The notes under the pieces were generated by a model, which did no database searches, was not told where the DNA came from, and saw nothing but the letters and a program-made list of their open reading frames with translations. This document shows, in pieces, positions 1-6,714 of a stretch of 42,770 bases of DNA (within the stretch, counting starts at the first letter, position 1; the number at the start of each line of letters is the position of its first letter). The position numbers and the translations under genes are program-made. This DNA comes from Dehalococcoidia bacterium (lineage in GTDB: Bacteria > Chloroflexota > Dehalococcoidia > Lucifugimonadales > UBA3495), in contig JAKUNL010000011.1 of NCBI GenBank assembly GCA_022451925.1, positions 1-42,770 of the forward strand, read 5' to 3'.

Positions 1-1
1 G

Positions 2-463
2 CTCGTGCCCCGTGGATTCTTGGGCTGGGGTAACGTCTCATCTCTTGGGTTCAGTTTTGCGGCGACCATCGCTGCGAAGTTAGCTCATCCCAATAAGGAC
101 TGCGTCGCCGTCACTGGTGAGGCAGGCCTGGGTTACATGTTGGGTCAACTTGAGGTGGCGATTCGACAGCAGATCGGTATCACAGTGGTTCATGTAAGCA
201 ACGGTGGGTTCTCTGGATATGGACCCGGGTTCTGGGGAGACGGCCATGACCCATTTACGCATAAGGTACTGGGTTATGATGACGTGGATATGTCTAAGGT
301 AATTGGAGAATTGGGCTATCACACTGAGCGTGTGACAGAACCTGACGATGTTGTCTTGGCTCTGCGGAGAGCATTCGAAGCCAATGCATCGGGCCAACCG
401 GCTTACATAGAGTTCATTTGCAGCCAGTATCCGATCTACGGTGGATGGGTCAGTAAATCGTAG
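2..463 (+). CDS. Thiamine-diphosphate-dependent enzyme, C-terminal part (truncated by window edge)
   Basis: The reading frame is open from the window edge, so only the last ~154 residues are present. They match the C-terminal TPP-binding domain of the acetolactate synthase / benzoylformate decarboxylase / oxalyl-CoA decarboxylase superfamily: a G-E-A-G-L-G-Y segment followed about 26 residues later by S-N-G-G, the position of the family's GDG...NN cofactor motif. The usual Asp is Glu here and the paired Asn is reduced to N-G, so cofactor binding may deviate from the textbook motif. The family cleaves or joins 2-oxo acids or acyl-CoAs with Mg-TPP; the substrate cannot be told from this piece. 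The GTG at position 5 is probably an internal Val codon. A strong hairpin follows about 60 bases after the stop. Confidence 0.8.
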   Translation, partial: LVPRGFLGWGNVSSLGFSFAATIAAKLAHPNKDCVAVTGEAGLGYMLGQLEVAIRQQIGITVVHVSNGGFSGYGPGFWGDGHDPFTHKVLGYDDVDMSKVIGELGYHTERVTEPDDVVLALRRAFEANASGQPAYIEFICSQYPIYGGWVSKS

Positions 464-521
464 CAAAAAAATCCCTTAGATCTTTAGCTTGGTTGAATTC
501 TAAAACGCGGCGAAATGAAAT

Positions 522-555
522 AAAGAAAGGGTCAGGAAATTCCGGCCCTTTCTTT
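522..555. terminator. Bidirectional intrinsic terminator between convergent genes
   Basis: Two 12-base arms, AAAGAAAGGGTC at 522-533 and GGCCCTTTCTTT at 544-555, pair completely with one G-T wobble around a 10-base loop. The A-rich 5' side and T-rich 3' side give a U-tract in both directions. It lies between the convergent TPP-enzyme gene and the GlcG-like gene and could serve both. Confidence 0.8.
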
Positions 556-624
556 ATCATTCATGTGGACTGAGACTTATAAGCGAAATTTACTACTGCT
601 CTAGGGGGTATCTATATTAAGATG

Positions 625-1038
625 CTAGAGATTTAGGGCAGCCAGACCCGCCTGAGCTATCGTTTGATCATCGATTCCACTTGGTAGTCCACCCACTCCA
701 ATGGCACCTACGACCGCTCCGTCCTTTAAGGCTACGACACCACCGGGTATAGCGATTAGCTGTGGGTCACCAAATGCTTCAATTGACCTGCCTTGGGTTA
801 CCAGTGCTTCAGAGAAAGCCAGTGTGTCCATGCCACGTATAGCCGCAGTATAGGCCTTACGCAAAGCAAATGTGGGCCTGAGGCATGCGTCCATTCGGGC
901 GTATGCCAGCAGGCTTCCTGCGTCGTCCACCACTGCCATATCAACTTTTTTACGGTTGGTGTCTTTATTGTAGTCCGCAATCATAGCTGCTATTGCTGTT
1001 TGTGCCTGTTCTAGACTAATCATTGGCTTGTTGTACAT
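625..1038 (-). CDS. GlcG/HbpS (DUF336) family protein
   Basis: This is a 137-residue protein, the usual length for the GlcG/HbpS family. Seen in the sequence: the N-terminal helix beginning 'ISLEQAQTAIAAM', the 'MAVVDDAGSLLAYARMD' strand pair, an 'R-K-A-Y-T-A' helix, 'IPGGVVALKDGAVVGAIGVGG' near residues 98-118 and an 'AQAGLAAL' C-terminus, all family hallmarks. Members bind haem or small ligands (HbpS) or sit in glycolate and diol-utilisation loci (GlcG, PduO C-terminal domain); they are cytoplasmic or secreted. No signal peptide is seen here. The ATG at 1038 has AGAGGAAA upstream and a good promoter further up. It is divergent from the SDR gene and convergent with the TPP enzyme. The exact role is unknown. 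Confidence 0.85.
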   Translation of the reverse strand: MYNKPMISLEQAQTAIAAMIADYNKDTNRKKVDMAVVDDAGSLLAYARMDACLRPTFALRKAYTAAIRGMDTLAFSEALVTQGRSIEAFGDPQLIAIPGGVVALKDGAVVGAIGVGGLPSGIDDQTIAQAGLAALNL

Positions 1039-1071
1039 TGAAAGATTTCCTCTTGCTGTGAGATGAGAGCC

Positions 1072-1100
1072 AATATACTCCAGACGGCGAATGGGGACAA
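1072..1100 (-). promoter_or_regulatory. Sigma-70-type promoter for the GlcG/HbpS gene
   Basis: Read on the minus strand: TTGTCC (1100-1095), 17-base spacer, TATATT (1077-1072). The predicted start of transcription is about 25-30 bases ahead of the ATG at 1038. Spacing and -10 match the consensus well. Confidence 0.55.
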
Positions 1101-1199
1101 GATTTAGTGATTTGTTGAGTTACGCTTATTATCTGTGATGTAAAATGCTGTGGATCAATTGCACTAATCGGATTAATGCGTCAGGAGTATTGACTAGAT

Positions 1200-2042
1200 A
1201 TGAACCACCAAAAAAAGCCAGTTGCCGTCATCGTGGGCGCAACCTCCAAATGGCAGTCAAACGGCCGAAATACTAAATTGGCCCACGGTAGAGAGTTGGA
1301 TGATAGTTACCTTCCTGTCGGTGTGCGCTGGGGAATTGGAGGGGCTATCGCCCAGAAATTTTCCAGCGAAGGATATTTCGTAGTGCTAACAACACGAACC
1401 GCTGCTAACGCTGGACCTTTGGAGATTGCAATCAAAGAGCAAGACGGCGAATGCATGACCGTTGAGTTAGACCTCGTGTCCCCAGAATCCATATCAAATG
1501 CTTTTTCTCGAATCCGCGATGAAGCCGGAGCCCCTGATGTTTTGGTCTATAACGCGGGTTATCTTGAAGGGCGTGACCTTCCGGCAGGGAAAGAACTCCT
1601 GGAGCATATTCCTGACGAAATGTTTGAAACCGCACAGCACATTGCCAGTAGAGGACCGTTCTTGGTGGCTAAAGAAGTTATGCCAGGAATGCGAGAGAAG
1701 GGTAAAGGATCTTTCCTGATATCAAACAACCCTTTCTCATTGCGAGGTAAGAAGAGAGAGGAAGGACAATCGTTTTATTATCCGAGAGTGATGATGAGGA
1801 CTTTGTCACAAGTGCTGACTGAGGAGTATTCGGAGCATGGTGTGCACGTAGCCAATGTCATAATTGATGGCCTGATTGATTCACCTGGAACTCGTGCATT
1901 GCCTATTGCTCAGGAGAAACCTGAGGTTGTCATGAATCCGGTCAAAATTGCTGAGGCTTTCTACTATCTCCACTCTCAGGATAAATCTTGCTGGACTCAT
2001 GAGATTCAACTGACGCCTTTCCCGACTAAGCCTAGCTATTAA
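1200..2042 (+). CDS. Atypical short-chain dehydrogenase/reductase with split nucleotide-binding loop
   Basis: This 280-residue protein has the SDR outline: beta-1 'VAVIVGAT' (8-15), 'WGIGGAIAQKF' (44-54), 'ELDLVSPESISNAF' for strand 4, and the N-A-G motif at 118-120. Two things are odd. The glycine-rich TGxxxGIG loop is interrupted by about 27 residues between VGAT and GIG. The active site is degenerate: the catalytic Ser position reads S-N-N (175-177), and around residues 192-196 the expected YxxxK reads F-Y-Y-P-R, with Arg in place of Lys. Classical SDRs use Tyr/Lys/Ser for NAD(P)-dependent alcohol/ketone chemistry, so this one may have changed its chemistry or only bind ligand. The start has AGGAG at 1183-1187, 12 bases upstream. 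It is divergent from the GlcG-like gene. Confidence 0.8.
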   Translation: MNHQKKPVAVIVGATSKWQSNGRNTKLAHGRELDDSYLPVGVRWGIGGAIAQKFSSEGYFVVLTTRTAANAGPLEIAIKEQDGECMTVELDLVSPESISNAFSRIRDEAGAPDVLVYNAGYLEGRDLPAGKELLEHIPDEMFETAQHIASRGPFLVAKEVMPGMREKGKGSFLISNNPFSLRGKKREEGQSFYYPRVMMRTLSQVLTEEYSEHGVHVANVIIDGLIDSPGTRALPIAQEKPEVVMNPVKIAEAFYYLHSQDKSCWTHEIQLTPFPTKPSY

Positions 2043-2116
2043 AAGTCGCTAAAGTGTATCAACATGATATACAAAATCAACTGATATTACCCTAGTCAAC
2101 AAGGAGAGAGAAGGAG

Positions 2117-2193
2117 TGGCGACCCGGATGGGATTCGAACCCACGATCTTCGGCGTGACAGGCCGATATGTTAAACCGCTACACCACCGGGCC
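2117..2193 (-). tRNA. tRNA-Asp (GTC anticodon)
   Basis: On the minus strand the 5' end is GGCCCGG at 2193, pairing with CCGGGTC (one G-T), followed by discriminator G and an encoded CCA (2119-2117). The anticodon loop reads TGTCACG, giving anticodon GTC, and the T-loop contains GGTTCGAATCC. The G discriminator is typical of tRNA-Asp. Confidence 0.95.
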
Positions 2194-2202
2194 ACAAGAA
2201 CG

Positions 2203-2221
2203 CCGGATCAGCACGATCCGG
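2203..2221 (-). other. Hairpin in the tRNA-Asp precursor leader
   Basis: CCGGATC (2203-2209) and GATCCGG (2215-2221) form a perfect 7-bp stem with a 5-base loop. It falls between the predicted promoter (2229-2257) and the mature tRNA 5' end (2193), so it would sit in the 5' leader removed by RNase P. Confidence 0.5.
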
Positions 2222-2228
2222 TAAATCG

Positions 2229-2257
2229 AGTGTATGTCTTTCGATTTTGAGTGTCAA
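2229..2257 (-). promoter_or_regulatory. Promoter of tRNA-Asp
   Basis: Read on the minus strand: TTGACA (2257-2252), 17-base spacer, TACACT (2234-2229). This is a near-consensus sigma-70 promoter about 35 bases ahead of the mature tRNA 5' end. Confidence 0.7.
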
Positions 2258-2295
2258 GGCGATCTATGGTTGAGCTGGATGTCAGTATTGATAGT

Positions 2296-2313
2296 AGGAG
2301 CCTTTTAGCTCCT
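2296..2313 (-). terminator. Short hairpin directly after the lipoprotein gene
   Basis: AGGAGC (2296-2301) and GCTCCT (2308-2313) pair around a 6-base loop immediately after the TAG stop at 2314-2316. The stem is short and no clear U-tract follows on the minus strand, so termination is possible but weakly supported. Confidence 0.35.
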
Positions 2314-2853
2314 CTAGTTTAAAGACACTTCCAATATTGTTGCTCCACCCTTTTCCCAAATTGCAGTTTCTCCGGAATTTTCGCCATTGACCTTAAAGAC
2401 TACTTGACGACCGCCGAAAGATGATGGGCCAAATTGGTTAGCCAATACCGAATAATTCCCGTCAATTGAGGTACCTGTGCCGATTGGACTGTCAAATTGG
2501 GCGAGCCAGACCGAGATTTCAGTTCCGTCCGGTGCTGGAACGCCACTAATTGTTACTGCGCCGACAAATACGTGGGGCAGTTCCCTATTGTCACGTTCCG
2601 GCAGGGGGTCTGGTACTGGCACTGTCGTGGGTGTTGGCATTGGTGTGGGTGTTGGTGCTCGCGGAGTAGCCGTTGGCATAGGAGTAGCTGTCGGTGCTGG
2701 AGTTGGCGTTGACGTTGATGTTGGTCTTGGAGTCGCCGTTGCCGTTGGCGGTACGGGCGTAGGCGGAGTGGTTGTCCGGCTTACCCCGGTTGCACATCCC
2801 GCTAGTACAAAAACTAAACCGACCATGATAATAGCAAGTTTTAATGGCCTCAT
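2314..2853 (-). CDS. Lipoprotein with Thr-Pro-rich linker and C-terminal beta-sandwich-like domain
   Basis: This is a 179-residue envelope protein. The N-terminus is a lipoprotein signal: 'MRPLK', a hydrophobic stretch, then the lipobox L-A-G-C with Cys at residue 20. Residues ~29-86 are a low-complexity Thr/Pro/Ala linker, probably extended and surface exposed. The C-terminal ~90 residues ('HVFVGAVTISGVPAPDGTEI', G-N-Y-S-V-L, 'VVFKVNGENS') resemble the carboxypeptidase regulatory-like or transthyretin-like fold that decorates surface proteins. No catalytic motif is visible. The gene stands alone between tRNA-Asp and the two-component system. The function is unknown; a surface adhesin or binding role is a guess. 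Confidence 0.8.
   Translation of the reverse strand: MRPLKLAIIMVGLVFVLAGCATGVSRTTTPPTPVPPTATATPRPTSTSTPTPAPTATPMPTATPRAPTPTPMPTPTTVPVPDPLPERDNRELPHVFVGAVTISGVPAPDGTEISVWLAQFDSPIGTGTSIDGNYSVLANQFGPSSFGGRQVVFKVNGENSGETAIWEKGGATILEVSLN
2596..2769 (-). repeat. Low-complexity repeat encoding the Thr-Pro linker
   Basis: Short imperfect repeats of ACxCCxACxGCx-type codons (plus strand: GTTGGCGTTGACGTTG-like units) encode alternating Thr, Pro and Ala, roughly residues 29-86 of the lipoprotein. Such tracts slip easily, so length may vary between strains. Confidence 0.7.
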
Positions 2854-2971
2854 CGACTAAAGACTCCAGTCAGTATCAATTACAAACAGATGCAAGAATA
2901 AAATTAATTTTACATAATGATACTTTGTTTACCCCCCAAATAAAGTACCATTATGGGGACGTGTTACCGAT

Positions 2972-3976
2972 CTATAGATTGCTTGGGTTAGTGCGGATGC
3001 CGTTTATTTGGTTCGTGAGGTTTGAAGGCAGACTTAACAAGAATGCTGTGTGGTGATCCCCTTCAAGGTTGGAATCTGTTTCCACTGTCAGGTCTCCGCC
3101 AGCTTGTCTGGCCAGGCTTCTTGCGATGAAAAGCCCGAGTCCTGAGCTAGATTTCTCTTCACGTCGGACGACCTCTGGAGTCCATCCTCTGTCAAACAAG
3201 TGCTGTACATACTGATTTCCTATCCCAGGGCCGTCGTCCCAAACGCGCACAAAAAAGTGCGTTGGATTTTTGGTCAATTTCACTTCAACATGGGTACCTG
3301 CGAAACGAACGGCGTTGTCTACTAGGTTGGTCACTATATGTTCGATAGCGTTGGAGTTTGCGTAGACTAACCCCAATTCTGAAGGCTCAGACCACCAAGT
3401 GATTTCCTTTCCTGCCTCTGCCGCTACTGGGCTATATCTATCTGCAATCCGTCTTATAACCTCGTTTGGTTCGACTGGCTGGAGTTCTTCCACGCTTTCT
3501 GGGGATTCTAGTTGAATCAATATTTGTATGTTAGACATCATCAATCTGAAGTTTGGAGTCTGCCTTTCAATTTCATCTAACAAGTCCACCACACCAGGAT
3601 CCGAGGCCTCCGGATTTGCTTGCATTACGGCCCGGAGTTCGCGTTCTTTCCCTGCTATCCTCCGGAGAGGGCGACCCAAATCATGGTCGAATAATTGGAA
3701 ATATTGAAGAGTGGTCTCACTCCAGCTATGGGCTCGGCTGTGTCCATTTATCCCTTCGCGTGCGTTTCTCTTAGTCCGCTCAAGGCCGACATAAGTTCCC
3801 GCTACTGTTCCAAGTCCGATTATTAAGAGGACTCCGCCTAAATAGGTTAATGGATCCACTGCCCATAGGAAGTCAAATATATTCTTCCCAATTAACGGCG
3901 CAAGGAGCATCAAAACCAGTCCCGCCAAGGCAACAATGCCGCCGCCAATCTTTATTGATGTGAAGATTTTGTTCAT
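2972..3976 (-). CDS. Membrane-anchored sensor histidine kinase
   Basis: This is a 334-residue kinase. Two membrane helices lie near residues 11-30 and 42-64 with almost no periplasmic loop, so it probably senses membrane or cytoplasmic cues. The predicted phosphoacceptor is His98 in 'F-D-H-D-L-G-R-P-L', a divergent H-box. The ATPase domain is complete: N-box 'IEHIVTNLVDNAVRFA' (211-226), G1 'DDGPGIG' (247-253), G2 'GLGLFIA' (279-285). It would autophosphorylate and pass phosphate to the response regulator encoded upstream. Its ATG (3974-3976) overlaps the regulator's TGA as ATGA, so translation is coupled. The signal and target genes are unknown. Confidence 0.92.
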   Translation of the reverse strand: MNKIFTSIKIGGGIVALAGLVLMLLAPLIGKNIFDFLWAVDPLTYLGGVLLIIGLGTVAGTYVGLERTKRNAREGINGHSRAHSWSETTLQYFQLFDHDLGRPLRRIAGKERELRAVMQANPEASDPGVVDLLDEIERQTPNFRLMMSNIQILIQLESPESVEELQPVEPNEVIRRIADRYSPVAAEAGKEITWWSEPSELGLVYANSNAIEHIVTNLVDNAVRFAGTHVEVKLTKNPTHFFVRVWDDGPGIGNQYVQHLFDRGWTPEVVRREEKSSSGLGLFIARSLARQAGGDLTVETDSNLEGDHHTAFLLSLPSNLTNQINGIRTNPSNL

Positions 3977-4761
3977 GACTTTGGGGGTACTAACCGGTAT
4001 CCTTGGTCTCTCACATTGATTATTAATTCTGACGGCCCGAACCGAATGTCCATAGCCTTACCAATGGCATCTTTTATTTCTCGGATCCTCACTCGCAGTG
4101 AAGCCCGTGGATCTTCACCTTCAGAGTAACGTTCTAAACGCCCGAATGCCACTAATTCACCCGGACTTCGGTACCAAGTGACGGCAAGCTCCCGAAAGAT
4201 CTCAAATTTCATCCCTTGTATTTCCAGGACAACCTCTTGGTCGTCGTGATCGCCGACGTACACCAAGCGGGAGGTGACATCCACAAGTATCTGATTGCCG
4301 ATTGGTATTGTTTCTGGCGCGGCTCCCATAAGCCTACGGAGGCGTAATACAACTTCGTCCGGACTGGCAAGCTTGTCTATGAAGTCCACCTGGGCATCCC
4401 ACTTTAAGGAACCACGGACAGCAGTTTCCCTGTCTGGCCCTTGGGAGTATTGGGTGAACATCAATATAGGCAGTTTAGGCCAGCGTTCTACGATCTCCCC
4501 TAAAATGCCAAGGCCCCTGAATTGGTCGTCTTGATGCTCACCAAAGCGGACATCTAGCAATACAGCATCAGGAAGGTCTTGTTCGATGTACCACAGAGTA
4601 GCAGCTTCAAACTCTTCACCCACTGAGTGGCCGGATTCCGGCTGAATCACAGGCGTATCCCAACCTTCTTCTTCCAAGCGTCGGCGAACGGCACGAAGTA
4701 TTGCTGACTCTGATTCGTCGTCCACCACAAGGATTTTGTGTTTGGAGTTTACTTTAGCCAT
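3973..4761 (-). CDS. Response regulator with winged-helix (OmpR/PhoB-type) output domain
   Basis: I chose the ATG at 4761 (262 residues, beginning 'MAKVNSKHKILVVDDE') because GAGGG lies just upstream and the receiver domain begins there. A longer frame reaches 4887 but adds sequence unlike the family. The receiver has the acidic pair in 'VVDDE', the phosphorylation Asp in 'AVLLDVRFG', and the conserved Lys in 'FIDK'; an insertion ('EHQDDQFRG') follows the phospho-Asp. The C-terminal ~90 residues ('RVRIREIKDAIG', 'RDQGYRLVPP') are a Trans_reg_C winged helix that binds DNA. It is the first gene of the two-gene operon with the kinase. Confidence 0.9.
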   Translation of the reverse strand: MAKVNSKHKILVVDDESESAILRAVRRRLEEEGWDTPVIQPESGHSVGEEFEAATLWYIEQDLPDAVLLDVRFGEHQDDQFRGLGILGEIVERWPKLPILMFTQYSQGPDRETAVRGSLKWDAQVDFIDKLASPDEVVLRLRRLMGAAPETIPIGNQILVDVTSRLVYVGDHDDQEVVLEIQGMKFEIFRELAVTWYRSPGELVAFGRLERYSEGEDPRASLRVRIREIKDAIGKAMDIRFGPSELIINVRDQGYRLVPPKS

Positions 4762-4909
4762 ATTGGACCCTCTATAGGGCGTTGGGCTTTGTATTAAAGA
4801 AAGATGGTATGAGTGTAACAAATCAAACCGACTTTCCCATTGCGACTTTGATGTGAGTACGAGCCAAAAGCATTGTTTAATACCCACATGAGTCCATTGC
4901 AGCCTATGG

Positions 4910-4937
4910 TTGACAATCAGACATGCCTGCTTAAAAT
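4910..4937 (+). promoter_or_regulatory. Near-consensus sigma-70 promoter
   Basis: TTGACA (4910-4915), 16-base spacer, TAAAAT (4932-4937). It points toward the aminotransferase gene but lies about 330 bases before its start, implying a long untranslated leader or an unseen small transcript. Confidence 0.5.
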
Positions 4938-5260
4938 GAGTTGGATATCGCTACAACTACATCTCTTCAATCCGGAATCGTCGCAACTCGTATGAAATCA
5001 CTTTAGGATAATAAGGTGATTACGAAAACAGATTTTGACGGTTTTCCACCACGTAATTGGGTTTTTAGGTTATGCGTTGCCACAAAACATTGGTGATCCA
5101 CCTTTGTTTGTCCGGTGAGAGTTTGGTCGAAGTGTTCACCGGATTGGAACCCGATGTGTTCAAGAAGTAAAATGCGATTACTGAAGTATATTTTCGATAA
5201 CGAAAAGAGCAAGACCGCCATACTGGCATGATGCACGTATATTTGCAGTTTGATAACTTT

Positions 5261-5266
5261 GGAGGG
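5261..5266 (+). promoter_or_regulatory. Ribosome-binding site that sets the TTG start of the aminotransferase
   Basis: GGAGGG lies 4-5 bases ahead of the TTG at 5271. An alternative in-frame TTG at 5250 lies upstream of this site, so 5271 is the better start. Confidence 0.7.
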
Positions 5267-5270
5267 CCCT

Positions 5271-6575
5271 TTGACGCAGAAATTCACCGAGGCTGAATTA
5301 CTGGAACTGGCCCGAAAGTATAGCTTCCGTAGCCGGATAGATACCAACTCGGTCTCTGGGCCAATTATGGTTTGGGGGCGCGGCTCTGTAGTTCGAGACG
5401 TCAATGGAAAAGAGTATCTGGACTTCAACTCAGGTCAGATGTGTGGAGCCCTAGGACACAATCATCCACGTATAATCCAGGCTTTAGCAGAAAGTTCCGA
5501 AACATTGATTCACAGTCATATGAGCATGTTCAATGATCGGGAGATAATATTGGCCGCCCGTCTGGCCGAGATAACTCCAAACGGTATGGACCGATCTATG
5601 TTTCTGACTTCGGGCAGTGATTCTAATGAAGCTGCTATGGCGATTGCCAAGAGGTACACAGGTGGATATGAGATTGCTAGTCCGGCAGTCAGCTTCCATG
5701 GTATGAACGATTCAACTCGAGCGGTTACTTTTTCAGGCTGGCATGAGGGGTATGGTCCATATGCTCCTGGACATTACCCCATACTGGCTCCTTATGAATA
5801 CCGCTGCACCCATTGCAAAGATCGAGGCGGATGCGATTACACCTGCCTCAACACAAGCTTTGACCTGCTGGACGCTCAAGCGGATGGACAGCTGGCTGGG
5901 GTGATCACTGAGCCATTATTCAGCGCCGGGGGGGTGATTGATCTTCCGGAAGGGTGGCTCCGAGAATTGAAACGCAAATGCGAAGAACGCGGAGCTCTTT
6001 TAATAGTGGACGAAGCCCAGACTGGCTTGGCCAAACTTGGTTCCATGTGGGGGTTCGAGCATGAGGGCGTGATACCAGATATATTCACTATATCTAAGCA
6101 TTTTGGAGGTGGCGTTGCCATCAGTGCGGCCATAACCACAGACGAGATTGAAGAGAAGGTTTCAGCCTCAGGACTTGTAGTAGGACACTCCCATTCTAAT
6201 GATCCAATGCCTTGTAATGTCGGCATCGCCAGCATCGATATCATCTTAGAAGAGATGTTGGTGGATGTTTCCAAGCGAATTGGAGCTTACTGGCGGGAGC
6301 ATCTCGAAAGATTGGCAATGAAGCACGAAGTCATTGGTGATGTTCGGGGCCGTGGGCTCCTGCAGGGAATCGAATTGGTCACCAATCGGCAGACCAGAGA
6401 ACCAGCATACGAACAGGGTCGGTCTATTGGCCGGTGGTGCTTGGACAACGGTCTTATTTTGAGCGTTCGACGGCAGGGCTCGGTGTTTCGTTTCGTGCCG
6501 CCATTTACCACCACAGAAGCCCAGCTAGACCAGGCGGCAGAGATTTTGGACCAGGCAATTACCAGGTCGATTTAA
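5271..6575 (+). CDS. Class III PLP aminotransferase, 2,2-dialkylglycine decarboxylase-like
   Basis: 434 residues from the TTG at 5271. The whole chain follows the DgdA subgroup of fold-type I PLP enzymes: 'F-N-S-G-Q-M' with Gln56, 'TSGSDSNEAAM' phosphate-binding loop, 'DEAQTG' with Asp237 and Gln240, Schiff-base Lys266 in 'T-I-S-K-H-F-G-G-G', 'GDVRGRGLLQGIE', and Arg407 in 'F-R-F-V-P-P'. DgdA decarboxylates dialkylglycines and transaminates pyruvate; family relatives are omega-aminotransferases, so the substrate is uncertain. The ring-stacking Trp of DgdA ('SWHGM') is Phe here ('SFHGM'). An inserted four-Cys cluster (C179, C182, C188, C192) may bind metal. The PhnD-like gene follows 139 bases later. 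Confidence 0.88.
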   Translation: MTQKFTEAELLELARKYSFRSRIDTNSVSGPIMVWGRGSVVRDVNGKEYLDFNSGQMCGALGHNHPRIIQALAESSETLIHSHMSMFNDREIILAARLAEITPNGMDRSMFLTSGSDSNEAAMAIAKRYTGGYEIASPAVSFHGMNDSTRAVTFSGWHEGYGPYAPGHYPILAPYEYRCTHCKDRGGCDYTCLNTSFDLLDAQADGQLAGVITEPLFSAGGVIDLPEGWLRELKRKCEERGALLIVDEAQTGLAKLGSMWGFEHEGVIPDIFTISKHFGGGVAISAAITTDEIEEKVSASGLVVGHSHSNDPMPCNVGIASIDIILEEMLVDVSKRIGAYWREHLERLAMKHEVIGDVRGRGLLQGIELVTNRQTREPAYEQGRSIGRWCLDNGLILSVRRQGSVFRFVPPFTTTEAQLDQAAEILDQAITRSI

Positions 6576-6714
6576 GATTTAAATGTGACCTTATGATGGA
6601 CAGCACAAAATTGTTTCTCGACCTGGCAGATAGCCTATAATCTGCTGCAATGTCTACATAAGATTATGAGTACGCACGGGCGGTTTCCGAAACCTACTTT
6701 CCGAGGAGGCTGAT

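Larger units (their letters stand above)
4762..5270. other. Intergenic region with no convincing gene; holds a promoter and an RBS
   Basis: This is a 509-base spacer between the divergent response-regulator and aminotransferase genes. It contains a near-consensus plus-strand promoter at 4910-4937 and the Shine-Dalgarno at 5261-5266. Short frames (for example ATG at 5072 to a stop at 5170) occur on the plus strand, but none resembles a protein I know. A minus-strand frame at 5003-5428 overlaps the aminotransferase and is not believable. Confidence 0.6.

Noticed and set aside
2477-2860. Plus-strand Gly/Val-rich frame opposite the lipoprotein
   Set aside because: It is the complement of the Thr/Pro codon repeat; the minus-strand gene has a signal peptide and lipobox, so this frame is a shadow.
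5016-5170. Short plus-strand frames suggesting a frameshifted small gene
   Set aside because: All three frames give superficially protein-like strings, so the impression has no discriminating value.
5003-5428. Minus-strand frame of 141 codons before the aminotransferase
   Set aside because: It overlaps the conserved aminotransferase N-terminus, has no RBS and no recognisable motif.
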